Made by a program: the position numbers and the translations under genes | Notes under the pieces: model-generated | What the model was told of the DNA's origin: nothing | The model's database searches: none | What the model saw: the letters and a program-made list of their open reading frames with translations, nothing else | Assembly: GCA_902574215.1 (NCBI GenBank) | Contig: CACGMR010000004.1 | Span: forward strand, 1-61,009 | DNA from: an uncultured Pelagibacteraceae bacterium | Lineage (GTDB): Bacteria > Pseudomonadota > Alphaproteobacteria > Pelagibacterales > Pelagibacteraceae | DNA length: 61,009 bases | Reading direction: 5' to 3' | Shown: positions 1-8,816 of the stretch, in pieces | How the letters are laid out: the number at the start of each line of letters is the position of its first letter | Numbering within the stretch: the stretch's first letter is position 1

Positions 1-911
1 CCCTCGACAGAATTATGAGAAGCTACCATTTGTTCAATTAAAGTAGTTCCAGATCTTGGCATTCCACAAATGAAAATATTTTTATTTGAATTATTTGGTT
101 TTGGCTTTGTAATATCAATATTATCAAAAAGTTTTATAATATTATCAAATAGTTTTTTTGTATTTTCTAGCACATGGGCTCGATCATGTTTTTGAGTTAA
201 ATTTGCTTTTTTTAAAAAATGAAAAGAATTTTCATAGTCTTTCTGATCCTCATAGGCTTTTCCTAAAGCAAAAAAAAGTTCAGCTTTTTGATTAAAATTT
301 AAACTTTTATCATCGATAAATTTCTTCATCTCAGCTAAATGTTTCTGATCTTTATTATAGTTAATCATTGTGCTTAAAAGCTTGTGAGCATTTGCATTAG
401 AAGGTTGAATATCAAGAATTTTTAAAAGATAATTTTTTGCATCATTCATTTCTCCAATGCCCTGACAACAAATAGCAAGATTTAATAAAAGATTGATGTT
501 TTTGGGCTCTATTTTAAGACCTTTTAACAGTAATTTTTTTGCTTCTTGATATTGATTAATTTCTCTTTTTAAGTTTGCATAATTATTTAAAGCTTTAACA
601 TTTGCGATGTCATTACTTATGATTGTTTTGTATAAATTTTCAGCCTCTTCAAACTCAAATAAATTTTTATAGGAATTTGCCAAATTATTCATTGCTGCAT
701 AATTATCTTTTTGAGCAGATAATGCTTTATTGAAGCAAATAATTGATTTTTTTACTTGATTACATTGCTGTAAAATTAAACCCTGCAAATTTAAAAGATA
801 AGAATTATTCGGAAATTTTTTTACTAAACTCTCACATTTTGACAATGCTCGGGAAAATTCATTTAAGCTTATTAAATTGTTTATTTCGACTATTCTGTTT
901 TTAAAATCCAT
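1..911 (-). CDS. TPR-repeat sulfotransferase, C-terminus cut by window edge
   Basis: The frame is open from an ATG at 911 to the left window edge, so the 3' end is missing. The first roughly 260 residues are helical repeats with TPR spacing. They are followed by a sulfotransferase-type phosphate-binding loop (CGMPRSGTTLIEQ) near residue 288, which in this superfamily binds the 5'-phosphosulfate of PAPS. The protein probably transfers sulfate to an unknown acceptor, with the TPR part serving for protein binding. It follows rho by 26 bases on the same strand and may be co-transcribed with it. It has the same architecture as the gene at 21427-22761. The family assignment is firm; the substrate is unknown. 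Confidence 0.85.
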   Translation of the reverse strand, partial: MDFKNRIVEINNLISLNEFSRALSKCESLVKKFPNNSYLLNLQGLILQQCNQVKKSIICFNKALSAQKDNYAAMNNLANSYKNLFEFEEAENLYKTIISNDIANVKALNNYANLKREINQYQEAKKLLLKGLKIEPKNINLLLNLAICCQGIGEMNDAKNYLLKILDIQPSNANAHKLLSTMINYNKDQKHLAEMKKFIDDKSLNFNQKAELFFALGKAYEDQKDYENSFHFLKKANLTQKHDRAHVLENTKKLFDNIIKLFDNIDITKPKPNNSNKNIFICGMPRSGTTLIEQMVASHNSVE

Positions 912-937
912 AGAATAATTGAATAAAACACAAGAAA

Positions 938-2206
938 TTAAGCTGGTTTATTCATAGAATTAAAAAACTCTGCGTTATTTTTTGTGTCTTTTAGTTTTGA
1001 GTTAATAAACTCAATTGCATCCATTGTTCCCATTGGGGCAATTATTCTTCTTAAGACATTCATTTTCTGCAAATCACTTTTATCAAATAATAATTCTTCT
1101 CTTCTTGTTCCAGATTTAGTTATATCTATTGCGGGATAAATTCTTTTATCCGCGATTTTTCTATCTAAAATTGTTTCACTGTTTCCTGTTCCTTTAAATT
1201 CTTCGAAAATTACTTCATCCATTCTACTACCTGTATCAATCAGAGCCGTAGAAATAATCGTCAACGAGCCGCCTTCTTCAATATTTCTTGCTGCACCGAA
1301 AAATCTTTTAGGTCTTTGAAGTGCATTCGCATCAACACCACCCGTTAAAACTTTTCCCGAACTAGGTATTACTGCATTGTAGGCTCTTCCTAACCTTGTT
1401 ATAGAATCTAATAAAATAATAACATCTTTTTTGTGTTCAGTTAATCTTTTGGCTTTTTCAATAACCATTTCAGCCACTGCAACGTGTCTTTGAGCTGGTT
1501 CATCGAAAGTAGAACTAATTACTTCACCTTTTACAGTTCTTTGCATGTCAGTTACTTCTTCTGGACGTTCATCAATCAATAACACCATTAGATAACATTC
1601 TGGATAATTTTTAGCTATTGAGTTTGCAATACTTTGCAAAATCATTGTTTTTCCAGCCTTAGGTGGAGAAATAATTATAGATCTTTGTCCTTTGCCGATT
1701 GGGCTAACTAGATCAATAAGTCTTGGAGTTAAATCTTGTTTTTTTTCGACTTTTGTAGTTTCAACTTCCATCACCAACTGTTTATCTGGGTATAAAGGGG
1801 TTAAGTTATCAAATGCAATTTTGTGTCTTGCTTTTTCTGGTTCCTCAAAATTTATCTTACTAACTTGTAATAACGCAAAATATCTTTCTCCTTCTTTAGG
1901 GGCTCTTACTGGTCCTTCAACTGTATCTCCGGTTCTCAAACCAAATTTTCTAATTTGACTCGGGCTCACATAAATATCATCTGGTCCTGGAAGATAATTT
2001 GACTCCATTGCTCTGAGAAAACCAAAACCATCTTGTAATAGCTGTAAAACACCTACACCAGTAATTTCCTCTTTTTCAGCGACTTTTTTAAGAATTGCAA
2101 AAAGTATTTCTTGCTTTCTTAATGTACTAGCATTTTCTATACCAAGCTCTTCTGCTTGAGTAATGAGCTGTTCAGATGATTTTAGTTTTAGTTCTTGAAT
2201 ATTCAT
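938..2206 (-). CDS. rho: Transcription termination factor Rho
   Basis: This is the hexameric RNA-dependent ATPase helicase that terminates untranslated transcripts. At 422 aa it has the usual length. The N-terminal Rho domain spans about 1-45. The cold-shock-like RNA-binding domain (GFGFLR near 61-65) follows at about 50-120. The ATPase has Walker A at SPPKAGKT (180-187) and Walker B at [13 protein letters not shown]. The ATG at 2206 gives the canonical N-terminus. It lies downstream of hemE-hemH-hemJ on the same strand, the arrangement known beside alphaproteobacterial origins. A short dyad lies just upstream (2218-2233). Convergent gene pairs in this window lack visible intrinsic terminators, so Rho probably ends most transcripts here. 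Confidence 0.98.
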   Translation of the reverse strand: MNIQELKLKSSEQLITQAEELGIENASTLRKQEILFAILKKVAEKEEITGVGVLQLLQDGFGFLRAMESNYLPGPDDIYVSPSQIRKFGLRTGDTVEGPVRAPKEGERYFALLQVSKINFEEPEKARHKIAFDNLTPLYPDKQLVMEVETTKVEKKQDLTPRLIDLVSPIGKGQRSIIISPPKAGKTMILQSIANSIAKNYPECYLMVLLIDERPEEVTDMQRTVKGEVISSTFDEPAQRHVAVAEMVIEKAKRLTEHKKDVIILLDSITRLGRAYNAVIPSSGKVLTGGVDANALQRPKRFFGAARNIEEGGSLTIISTALIDTGSRMDEVIFEEFKGTGNSETILDRKIADKRIYPAIDITKSGTRREELLFDKSDLQKMNVLRRIIAPMGTMDAIEFINSKLKDTKNNAEFFNSMNKPA

Positions 2207-2217
2207 GATTAATATTT

Positions 2218-2233
2218 TGATAAGGACTTATCA
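2218..2233. promoter_or_regulatory. Short dyad in the rho leader
   Basis: A perfect 7-bp inverted repeat, TGATAAG and CTTATCA separated by GA, lies 11 bases upstream of the rho ATG in the hemJ-rho gap. It could be an operator half-site pair or a small leader hairpin. It does not have the TTGAT-N4-ATCAA spacing of an FNR site. No function is demonstrated. Confidence 0.25.
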
Positions 2234-2272
2234 GATGAGTTTAATATATATACTACTGTTGTTATTTCAACC

Positions 2273-2707
2273 CTAGATTGGCTTAAAAATAGCTAAAAAT
2301 ACAACAATAATTAAGATAACGGTCGGTATTTCATTAATAATTCTAAAGAATTTTGCAGATCTTGTGTTTGTAGAATTTTTTAGAGCATCAAGACATTTTC
2401 CTAAATAGTCGTTGTATGCTGATAACAATATTACCAAAACAATCTTTATTTGAAACCATAATTGAGAAAAAATATCTATTCCATTGAGATAAATTAATAC
2501 TAATCCAAAAACCCAAGTAAAAATCATTGCAGGTCGCATAATGTAAAAAAACAATCTTTTTTCCATCACTTCAAATATTTCGGTTGCTTCTTTTTTCTCT
2601 CTATTTTCAACATGGTAAACAAAAATTCTAGGGAGATATAAAAGACCAGCCATCCAAGAAACAACAGCAATTAAATGTAAAGATTTAAATAATAAATATA
2701 AATTCAT
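2273..2707 (-). CDS. hemJ: Protoporphyrinogen oxidase HemJ
   Basis: A 144-aa integral membrane protein of the UPF0093/HemJ family, which converts protoporphyrinogen IX to protoporphyrin IX, the penultimate step of heme synthesis. I see four hydrophobic segments. The N-terminus carries the family's conserved His (H11) and the SWMAGLLYLPR stretch. It lies 3 bases downstream of hemH and after hemE, so three heme enzymes form one minus-strand run ending at rho. No hemG or hemY is seen in this window, so HemJ is the likely oxidase here. Confidence 0.93.
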   Translation of the reverse strand: MNLYLLFKSLHLIAVVSWMAGLLYLPRIFVYHVENREKKEATEIFEVMEKRLFFYIMRPAMIFTWVFGLVLIYLNGIDIFSQLWFQIKIVLVILLSAYNDYLGKCLDALKNSTNTRSAKFFRIINEIPTVILIIVVFLAIFKPI

Positions 2708-2710
2708 GTA

Positions 2711-3706
2711 TCAGATATTTCTTTCAATTAAGGACTTTAATAAAATGATATGATCATTATTATCATTTAAGCAGGGGACCATGTCAAAATTCTCTCCTCC
2801 TGAATTTAAAAAACTTTCTTTAGCTTGAATTTGTATTTCTTCTAAAGTCTCTACACAATCAGATGCAAAGCCTGGGCAAATCGTAAGAACATTTTTTACA
2901 CCCTCTTTGGGTAGGCTTTCTAAAGTTTTATCAGTATACGGTTGAAGCCATTCTTGTGGGCCAAATCTTGACTGAAATGTAGTTTTAATTTCAATTGAAG
3001 TAAATTTTTCTGAAATAAGTCTTGTCGTTTTATGACAATAACAATGATAAGGATCACCTTTATCAAAATATTTTTTTGGTATCCCATGATAAGAGGCTAT
3101 AATTAGGTCTGGTTTCCAACTAATTGCTTTTATTTTTTTATTAATCGAATTAACGAGTGCATCAATGTAAAGTGGGTTAGATTCGTAATGAGGAATTATT
3201 TTTAAAGAGGGTTGCCACCTCATTTTCATTAAAGTTCTGTATACCTCATCACAAACTGTTGCCGTTGTGGCTGCTGCATACTGAGGATAAAGTGGGAGTA
3301 TCACTAAGTTTTCACAGCCCATTTCATGCAAATTGTGAATCTTGCTTTTAATGCTAGGATTTCCGTATCTCATCGCAAAATCTATAATAATTTTTTCTTT
3401 TGATAATAGAGCGGAAATTTTCTGACTTTGTTTTTCTGTGTAATAAAGAAGTGGCGACATGTTTTCATCTTTCATCCAGATTTCTTTATAAGCTTTAGCG
3501 GTTTTAGACGGCCTAAAAGTTAAAATGAACAAATTTAAAATTATTTGCCAAACTAATGGATTTACCTCGATAACTCTTCTATCAGAAAGAAACTCTTTTA
3601 AATATTTTCTTATATCTAACCAATTAGTAGAATCGGGTGTACCAAGATTGATTATGAGTACACCTGTCTTGCCATATTTTATTGATGGGTGGTTTTTTTC
3701 AATCAT
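2711..3706 (-). CDS. hemH: Ferrochelatase
   Basis: Inserts Fe2+ into protoporphyrin IX to make heme, the final step of the pathway. The 331-aa length is typical. The N-terminal LGTPD motif, the catalytic His in SYHGIP (H207) and the acidic ligand in ASDCVETLEE (E286) are all present. The ATG overlaps the hemE stop by four bases (ATGA), which indicates translational coupling. The ccm genes at the right end of the window are consumers of this heme. Confidence 0.97.
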   Translation of the reverse strand: MIEKNHPSIKYGKTGVLIINLGTPDSTNWLDIRKYLKEFLSDRRVIEVNPLVWQIILNLFILTFRPSKTAKAYKEIWMKDENMSPLLYYTEKQSQKISALLSKEKIIIDFAMRYGNPSIKSKIHNLHEMGCENLVILPLYPQYAAATTATVCDEVYRTLMKMRWQPSLKIIPHYESNPLYIDALVNSINKKIKAISWKPDLIIASYHGIPKKYFDKGDPYHCYCHKTTRLISEKFTSIEIKTTFQSRFGPQEWLQPYTDKTLESLPKEGVKNVLTICPGFASDCVETLEEIQIQAKESFLNSGGENFDMVPCLNDNNDHIILLKSLIERNI

Positions 3707-4707
3707 TTAAAATCTTTTACAATTTTAATTAAATTTTCAACCATTTCTGGATTTGTTTCGGGTAAAATACCATGACCAAGATTAAATATATACGGATGAT
3801 CTCGGAAAATTTCCAAATATTTATAAGCCTCTTTTTTTAATATTTCTTTATCTGTTAACAAAATTTTTGGGTCTAAACCACCTTGTATAGGTATTTTTAT
3901 ATCTCTAAGTATATTTTTTGGATCAACATTGTAGTCGATGCTAATGGCATCAGGTTTAACAATTTCAGAGAATTCTTTATAATTTTTTATTTCACGAGGA
4001 AAACATATCACTGGTACATTTAAAGATTTTACATAATTAACTAGATTTAGAGTTGGTGAATAAACATAATTTGCTAAATCTTTTTCCTCTAATAAACCTG
4101 CCCAACTATCAAAGATTTGAATAACATTTGCACCATTATCAATTTGATTTTTGATATGAACCTTTAAAAATTTTTCAATAATCAATAAAACTCTGTTTAT
4201 TAAAAACTCATCTTTAAAAAAATCTTTTTTTAAATTTTTTTTAGGAGACTGTTGATTAATCATATAAACTAATAATGTCCATGGAGCGCCGACAAATCCA
4301 ATAGTGTTTTTATTTTTTAAACTAGAGACTGAACTTACTTTTTTTATTGCCTTATACACACGATGTATCTTCTTTACAAAATCAATTTCATCCGTCTTGG
4401 CAATTTCATTCAGTTCCAGTTCCCCTAATTTCGGGCCAAAGTTTTTTTCAAACTCTACTTTTTGGCCTAATCCATAAGGAAGCATTAAGATATCTGAAAA
4501 TATTATTGCAGCATCCAGATCAAATCTTTTTAATGGTTGTAGAGTTATTTCTGAAGATAAATCGTCATTTAAACACAAATTAATAAAATTAGGATTTTTT
4601 TTCCTTATCTCTCTAAATTCTGGTAAATATCTACCAGCCTGTCTCATGATCCATATAGGATTAAACGAAGTGTCTTTGTTAATTATTACTTTGTTTAAAG
4701 GTTTCAT
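3703..4707 (-). CDS. hemE: Uroporphyrinogen decarboxylase
   Basis: Decarboxylates the four acetate side chains of uroporphyrinogen III to give coproporphyrinogen III in the cytoplasm. The 334-aa protein carries the diagnostic N-terminal MRQAGRYLPE motif (21-30), whose Arg residues bind substrate carboxylates. The C-terminal FNLGHGILPET motif is also present. It is the first gene of the minus-strand hemE-hemH-hemJ-rho run and faces ppsR across a 267-base AT-rich gap. That junction is the known origin position in Caulobacter and Rickettsia. Confidence 0.97.
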   Translation of the reverse strand: MKPLNKVIINKDTSFNPIWIMRQAGRYLPEFREIRKKNPNFINLCLNDDLSSEITLQPLKRFDLDAAIIFSDILMLPYGLGQKVEFEKNFGPKLGELELNEIAKTDEIDFVKKIHRVYKAIKKVSSVSSLKNKNTIGFVGAPWTLLVYMINQQSPKKNLKKDFFKDEFLINRVLLIIEKFLKVHIKNQIDNGANVIQIFDSWAGLLEEKDLANYVYSPTLNLVNYVKSLNVPVICFPREIKNYKEFSEIVKPDAISIDYNVDPKNILRDIKIPIQGGLDPKILLTDKEILKKEAYKYLEIFRDHPYIFNLGHGILPETNPEMVENLIKIVKDFK

Positions 4708-4745
4708 AAATAAGTATTATTAATTATTGTAGTTGTAGTATATCT

Positions 4746-4754
4746 TGTGAATAA
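4746..4754 (-). promoter_or_regulatory. DnaA box, exact match
   Basis: TGTGAATAA on the plus strand is TTATTCACA on the minus strand, which matches the TTATNCACA DnaA consensus at every fixed position. It lies within the putative origin, 39 bases from the hemE start. Confidence 0.6.
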
Positions 4755-4778
4755 AGGTGATTAATTTTTATAAACATA

Positions 4779-4787
4779 ATATTCACA
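4779..4787 (+). promoter_or_regulatory. DnaA box, one mismatch
   Basis: ATATTCACA differs from TTATNCACA only at the first base. It lies 24 bases from the exact box and in the opposite orientation, a spacing suitable for cooperative DnaA binding. Confidence 0.4.
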
Positions 4788-4974
4788 ATTTACTAACATG
4801 TTATTTGAATAAAATTGTTTAAAATGAAGCTTTTTTTACCATATTAATTTTTGTGGATTGTTTTACCCTATTTATTATTAATGTTAATAAATAGCAGTTT
4901 TTACAAGATTAATTTAAAAAACTTTAAATTGTGTAATTTAATTAAAATATTACAAATTTATTAACAATTTATTC

Positions 4975-5802
4975 ATGAGTAATACATATCAAATATATTT
5001 AATTTCTGACTCAACGGGTGAAACTTTAGATAGAATATTTTTAGCCCTAAAAGCTCAATTTATAAATATTGAATATAAAGTTCATTCTTATTCTTTTACT
5101 AGAACAGAAAATCAAATTTTAAAAATTTTAGAAGATGCTGAAAAGAATAAGAGTGCAATAATTTTATATACAATTGTTGATAATAATTTGGCTAAATACC
5201 TAGCAAATGAAAGTCAAAATAAAAAAATACCTTGTTTTGGTGTACTTGGAAACTTAATTTTGAATTTTTCTAAAATTCTTAACCAAAAAGCAACTCACGA
5301 ACCAAGCGGCCAACATATATTAAATGAAGAATATTATGATAGAATAGAAGCAATTCAATTTACAATGAATCATGATGATGGAAATTTAATAAACGAAGTA
5401 CATAAATCTGATATCATTCTTGTGGGCGTAAGCAGAACAAGTAAAACGCCAACATCTATTTATTTGGCCAACAAAGGACTTAAGACTTCAAACATTCCTC
5501 TGGTAAATGAAAATTCATTGCCTGAAGCTCTTAAAAAAAATCCCAAAATGGCTTGTGTAGTAGGATTAAGTACTGAGCCAGAAAGATTAGCTGACTTAAG
5601 AAAAAACAGAATGAACTCTTTAAAAGAAACAGAAAACACCAAGTATACAGATTTAGAAAACATTAAAAAAGAAGTTTTAGAAGCCAAAAGAACATTTCAA
5701 AAATATAAATGGCCCCTTATCGATGTAACAAGAAAGTCTGTAGAGGAAACAGCGGCCTCTATAATAAAAATTCACGAAATATACTCAAACAATGCCAAAT
5801 AA
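4975..5802 (+). CDS. ppsR: DUF299 bifunctional kinase/pyrophosphorylase (PPDK/PEPS regulatory protein)
   Basis: A 275-aa member of the DUF299 family. Characterised members reversibly phosphorylate pyruvate phosphate dikinase or PEP synthetase on Thr, using ADP and phosphate. The N-terminus SDSTGETLDRI (11-21) and the P-loop GVSRTSKTPT (151-160) are the family hallmarks. It is the first gene to the right of the putative origin, corresponding to RP001 of Rickettsia. Its end overlaps maf by 11 bases. Which enzyme it regulates cannot be told from this window. Confidence 0.92.
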   Translation: MSNTYQIYLISDSTGETLDRIFLALKAQFINIEYKVHSYSFTRTENQILKILEDAEKNKSAIILYTIVDNNLAKYLANESQNKKIPCFGVLGNLILNFSKILNQKATHEPSGQHILNEEYYDRIEAIQFTMNHDDGNLINEVHKSDIILVGVSRTSKTPTSIYLANKGLKTSNIPLVNENSLPEALKKNPKMACVVGLSTEPERLADLRKNRMNSLKETENTKYTDLENIKKEVLEAKRTFQKYKWPLIDVTRKSVEETAASIIKIHEIYSNNAK

Positions 5803-6376
5803 AATTATTCTTGCTTCAAAAAGCAAGGTTAGAAAAGAAATTTTAGATAAAAATAATATTGAAAGTGATGTTATGCCATCAAATGTGGATGAGGATATAG
5901 TTAAAGAAAGTTTAATTAAAGAAAAAGCGACACCAGAAATTATATCAAAAAATTTAGCAGAATTAAAAGCAAACAAGGTCAGCATGAAAAAAATTGATGA
6001 AATCGTTTTAGGAGCAGACAGCGTGATAGACTTGAACGGTGAATTAATATCGAAGCCAGAAACTAGGGAAGAGGCGATGAAAATATTAAAGAAACTCAAT
6101 GGTAAATCACATTTTTTAATTAGTTCTGTCTGTGTATCCAAAAATGGATCTATGATTTGGAATCACACCGATAAAGCAAAACTTTCAATGAAAAATTTAT
6201 CTGATGATGAGTTAAAAAATTACTTATCAAAAATACCCGACGAAAAGCTTTATGCATACAATGTTTACCAAATAGAGGGTATAGGCAGAAATTTGTTTAC
6301 AAGCATAGAGGGAGACGAAGATACAATTATGGGTCTACCTGTTAAAAAAATTAAGGAATACATAGGCTCATTGTGA
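5792..6376 (+). CDS. maf: Maf-like nucleotide pyrophosphatase
   Basis: A 194-aa Maf/Ham1-superfamily protein. Members hydrolyse non-canonical or modified nucleoside triphosphates to monophosphates. The N-terminal ILASKSKVRKEIL stretch matches the substrate loop, though it has SKVRK where most members have SPRR. The catalytic Asp lies in VLGADSV (D76). It overlaps ppsR by 11 bases and joins aroE through a shared TGATG, so the genes are translationally coupled. The substrate preference (dTTP/UTP-type or 7-methyl-GTP-type) is not resolved. Confidence 0.93.
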   Translation: MPNKIILASKSKVRKEILDKNNIESDVMPSNVDEDIVKESLIKEKATPEIISKNLAELKANKVSMKKIDEIVLGADSVIDLNGELISKPETREEAMKILKKLNGKSHFLISSVCVSKNGSMIWNHTDKAKLSMKNLSDDELKNYLSKIPDEKLYAYNVYQIEGIGRNLFTSIEGDEDTIMGLPVKKIKEYIGSL

Positions 6377-7170
6377 TGAAAAAATATTTTGTAATTGGAA
6401 ACCCTATTGATCATTCTTTATCACCCAAACTCCACAACTATTGGCTTAAAGAAAATAACATTGATGCTATTTATGATAAAAAAAAAATTGATGAGAAAGA
6501 TTTACAAACTACAATTTTAGAGGTCAAAGAAAAAAAAACAGAAGGCATCAACGTTACCGTTCCATTTAAAAAATCAGTAATTCCTTATTTAGACAAATTA
6601 AGCCCGGAGGCAGAACAAACACAATCGGTAAATACCATAGTTTTAACCGATGATATTTTGGTAGGACACAATACAGATATATCTGGTTTTACTAATGCAA
6701 TTAAAGATTTAAATTTTAATATTAAAGGTAAAAAAATTTTCATTTTAGGTGCTGGAGGAGTTGTTCCTTCTATAATTTTTGCCTTAAACAAAATGAATGT
6801 TTCAGAAATAATTATTTCCAACAGGACCAGGCAAAAAGCAGATGATTTAAAATCTCAATTTAAAAATATAAATGTTATAGATTGGGGAAATATACCAAAG
6901 TTTGATATGATAATTAATGCTACCAGCCTTGGTTTAAACAATGAAGCTTTAAATTTTAATTTTTCTGAAGTTGGGGACAATAAATTATTTTATGATGTAA
7001 TTTATAATCCGAGTGAAACTAGTTTTTTAAAAGAAGGAATAAAACTTGGTAATCAATCAGAAAATGGAAAATTAATGTTTATTTATCAAGCTTCAGAGGC
7101 ATTTAAATTATGGCATAGAGTAGAGCCTAAAATAAATATTAACATTCTTAAACTTTTAAAAAATGATTAG
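6376..7170 (+). CDS. aroE: Shikimate dehydrogenase
   Basis: Reduces 3-dehydroshikimate to shikimate with NADPH in aromatic amino acid synthesis. The SLSPKLHN shikimate-binding motif lies near residue 15. The catalytic Lys lies in NVTVPFKKS near residue 65, the Asp in HNTDISGF near residue 100, and the nucleotide-binding loop is GAGGVVPS. I chose the ATG at 6376; an in-frame GTG at 6373 would add one residue. It sits between maf and coaE as in other alphaproteobacterial origin regions. Confidence 0.95.
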   Translation: MKKYFVIGNPIDHSLSPKLHNYWLKENNIDAIYDKKKIDEKDLQTTILEVKEKKTEGINVTVPFKKSVIPYLDKLSPEAEQTQSVNTIVLTDDILVGHNTDISGFTNAIKDLNFNIKGKKIFILGAGGVVPSIIFALNKMNVSEIIISNRTRQKADDLKSQFKNINVIDWGNIPKFDMIINATSLGLNNEALNFNFSEVGDNKLFYDVIYNPSETSFLKEGIKLGNQSENGKLMFIYQASEAFKLWHRVEPKININILKLLKND

Positions 7171-7732
7171 AATTGGTATTTTAGGCGATATTGGCTCAGG
7201 CAAGAGTTATGTTGCGAATAATTTAGGTTTTCCAGTGTTTGATGCCGATTATGAAGTGGCTAAACTTTATAAAAAAAATAAAAAAATATTTTTAAAATTA
7301 AAAAAGATATTACCCAAAAATATAAAATCATTTCCTATAGAAAAAAAGGAAATTACCGAAGCTATATTGGGAAAAAAGGGTAATTTAAAAAAAATAATAG
7401 AAATAGTTCACACTGAAGTTAGAAAAAAAATGAATCTTTTCTTTAAAAAAAATAAAAGTAAAAAATTTGTAGTACTAGATGTGCCATTGTTGTTAGAGAA
7501 TAAGCTTAATAAAAAATCAGATATTTTAATATTTGTAGACTCTAAAAAATCAGAGATTTTAAAAAAATTAATAAAAAGAAAAAATTTTAATAAAGAATTA
7601 TTTAATAAATTTAAAAAAATTCAATTTTCTCCACAATATAAAATGAAAAAATCTCATTTTGTAATCAAAAATGATTTTACTAAAAAAACGATTAATACTA
7701 ACATCAAAGGTATTCTTCAAAAGATAAAATAA
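7163..7732 (+). CDS. coaE: Dephospho-CoA kinase
   Basis: Phosphorylates dephospho-CoA in the last step of coenzyme A synthesis. The P-loop GDIGSGKS is at 8-15, followed by the family's FDAD substrate motif and VLDVPLLLE. The 189-aa length is normal. It is strikingly Lys-rich, a consequence of A-rich codons. It overlaps aroE by 8 bases, and its TAA shares a base with the dnaQ ATG (TAATG). Confidence 0.93.
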   Translation: MIRIGILGDIGSGKSYVANNLGFPVFDADYEVAKLYKKNKKIFLKLKKILPKNIKSFPIEKKEITEAILGKKGNLKKIIEIVHTEVRKKMNLFFKKNKSKKFVVLDVPLLLENKLNKKSDILIFVDSKKSEILKKLIKRKNFNKELFNKFKKIQFSPQYKMKKSHFVIKNDFTKKTINTNIKGILQKIK

Positions 7733-8398
7733 TGAAAGAAATAGTTTTAGATACAGAGACTACAGGGATATCTGTTAAAGAGGGTCATAGAATTGTTGAA
7801 ATTGGATGTATAGAGCTTGATAATTTAATTCCTACAAAAAAAAACATTTCATTGTTACTTAAATCCAGAACGAAAGGTGTCTGATAAGGCATTTGAAATT
7901 CATGGGTATTCAGATAAATTTTTGTCTTCACAAAAAAAATTTACAGATATCCAACAGGAATTTTCTAATTTTATTGAAGGAAAAAAACTCATAATTCATA
8001 ATGCTGATTTTGATTTGGCACACTTAAATAATGAATTATCAATATTAGGAAAAGAAGCTATTCAAAATGAAATTGTAGATACTTTAAATTTAGCAAGAAA
8101 TAAATTTCCAGGGATGTCTGTAAGTCTAGATTCTTTATGTAAAAAATTTAGAATTGATAACTCAAAAAGAACCAAGCATACCGCTTTAATTGACTGTGAA
8201 TTGTTAGCAAAAGTATATATCAATCTTATAGACCAAAAAGAACCTACATTAGATTTTCATAATAGTAATGATGCAACTTTTAATAAAGATAATTCAAATG
8301 TTTCTTATTTTAAAAAGGTCATTTTTCCAACAAAAGACGAAATGCTTAATCACAAGGAATATTTAAATAAAAACTTAAAAAAAAATAATTTTAATTAG
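7732..8398 (+). CDS. dnaQ: DNA polymerase III epsilon (proofreading exonuclease), frame broken at an A9 run
   Basis: The reading frame from the ATG at 7732 encodes the ExoI motif LDTETTG and then VEIGCIEL, but it ends at TGA 7882-7884. A second frame, open to 8398, continues the protein in register: HCYLNPERKVSDKAFEIHG, then ExoII HNADFDL and ExoIII HTALIDCELLA. The two frames join without loss if one A is removed from the nine-A run at 7836-7844. The gene is therefore complete except for one extra base. It could be a sequencing or assembly error, a real mutation, or a site of slippage during transcription. Its position after coaE and its convergence on secB match the alphaproteobacterial order. 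Confidence 0.85.
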
Positions 8399-8816
8399 AT
8401 TTTTGTTTGTAAAGTCTTTCAAAATCAATTTTTTTTTCAAATTTAATATTGGGATAACCTGAATTGTGAAGTAAATCTAAAAATGATTTTTCTAGTTCTG
8501 GATAAATTTTAATTTGTGTATCACAGACTATAATTTTTTCTAATTCTTTTTTATCTTGAACATTCTCATCAACTTGAATTATTGTTGCATGATTTAATTC
8601 AAAAAAAGATTTTAGTCTATTGTCTTCTTTATCCTCAAATTTCATTATTGTATTAACTTCTACCATTTTATTCTTTAAAGCTTTTGAGTTAATATTTATA
8701 TTAAGCTGATATTTGGATATATTATCTTTTACAAAGATATATGTCTCAGGATCTTTTGTTTCAGATGACATATCTTTAATATATCTACCTAAAATTTTAA
8801 ATTTTTCTGTCATCAT
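8391..8816 (-). CDS. secB: Protein-export chaperone SecB
   Basis: A cytoplasmic tetrameric chaperone that holds preproteins unfolded and delivers them to SecA. The 141 aa include the conserved start FKILGRYIKDMSSE, the beta-strand core NININSKAL and a C-terminal region ending around FERLY. Start at ATG 8816, or at the next Met three bases in. Its 5' end overlaps fxsA by 20 bases, and its 3' end overlaps the convergent dnaQ by 8 bases with no visible terminator between them. Confidence 0.9.
   Translation of the reverse strand: MMTEKFKILGRYIKDMSSETKDPETYIFVKDNISKYQLNININSKALKNKMVEVNTIMKFEDKEDNRLKSFFELNHATIIQVDENVQDKKELEKIIVCDTQIKIYPELEKSFLDLLHNSGYPNIKFEKKIDFERLYKQKSN

Larger units (their letters stand above)
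4708..4974. other. oriC: Putative chromosomal replication origin (oriC)
   Basis: This 267-base gene-free segment separates divergent hemE and the DUF299 gene. In Caulobacter and Rickettsia the origin lies at this same gene pair. It holds one exact TTATNCACA DnaA box (4746-4754, minus), one single-mismatch box (4779-4787, plus) and a weaker TGTGGATTG at 4852-4860. The right half (about 4861-4974) is almost entirely A/T and could serve as the unwinding element. Flanking genes run away from it on both sides, as leading-strand genes would. The promoters of hemE and ppsR must also lie here. Assignment is by synteny and motifs only. Confidence 0.72.

Noticed and set aside
2214-2236. FNR/CRP-type site upstream of rho
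   Set aside because: The half-sites are separated by eight bases rather than four, and one half deviates.
4900-4974. CtrA-type TTAA-N7-TTAA sites in the putative origin
   Set aside because: Only a version with six-base spacing was found, and TTAA is common in this A/T-rich DNA.
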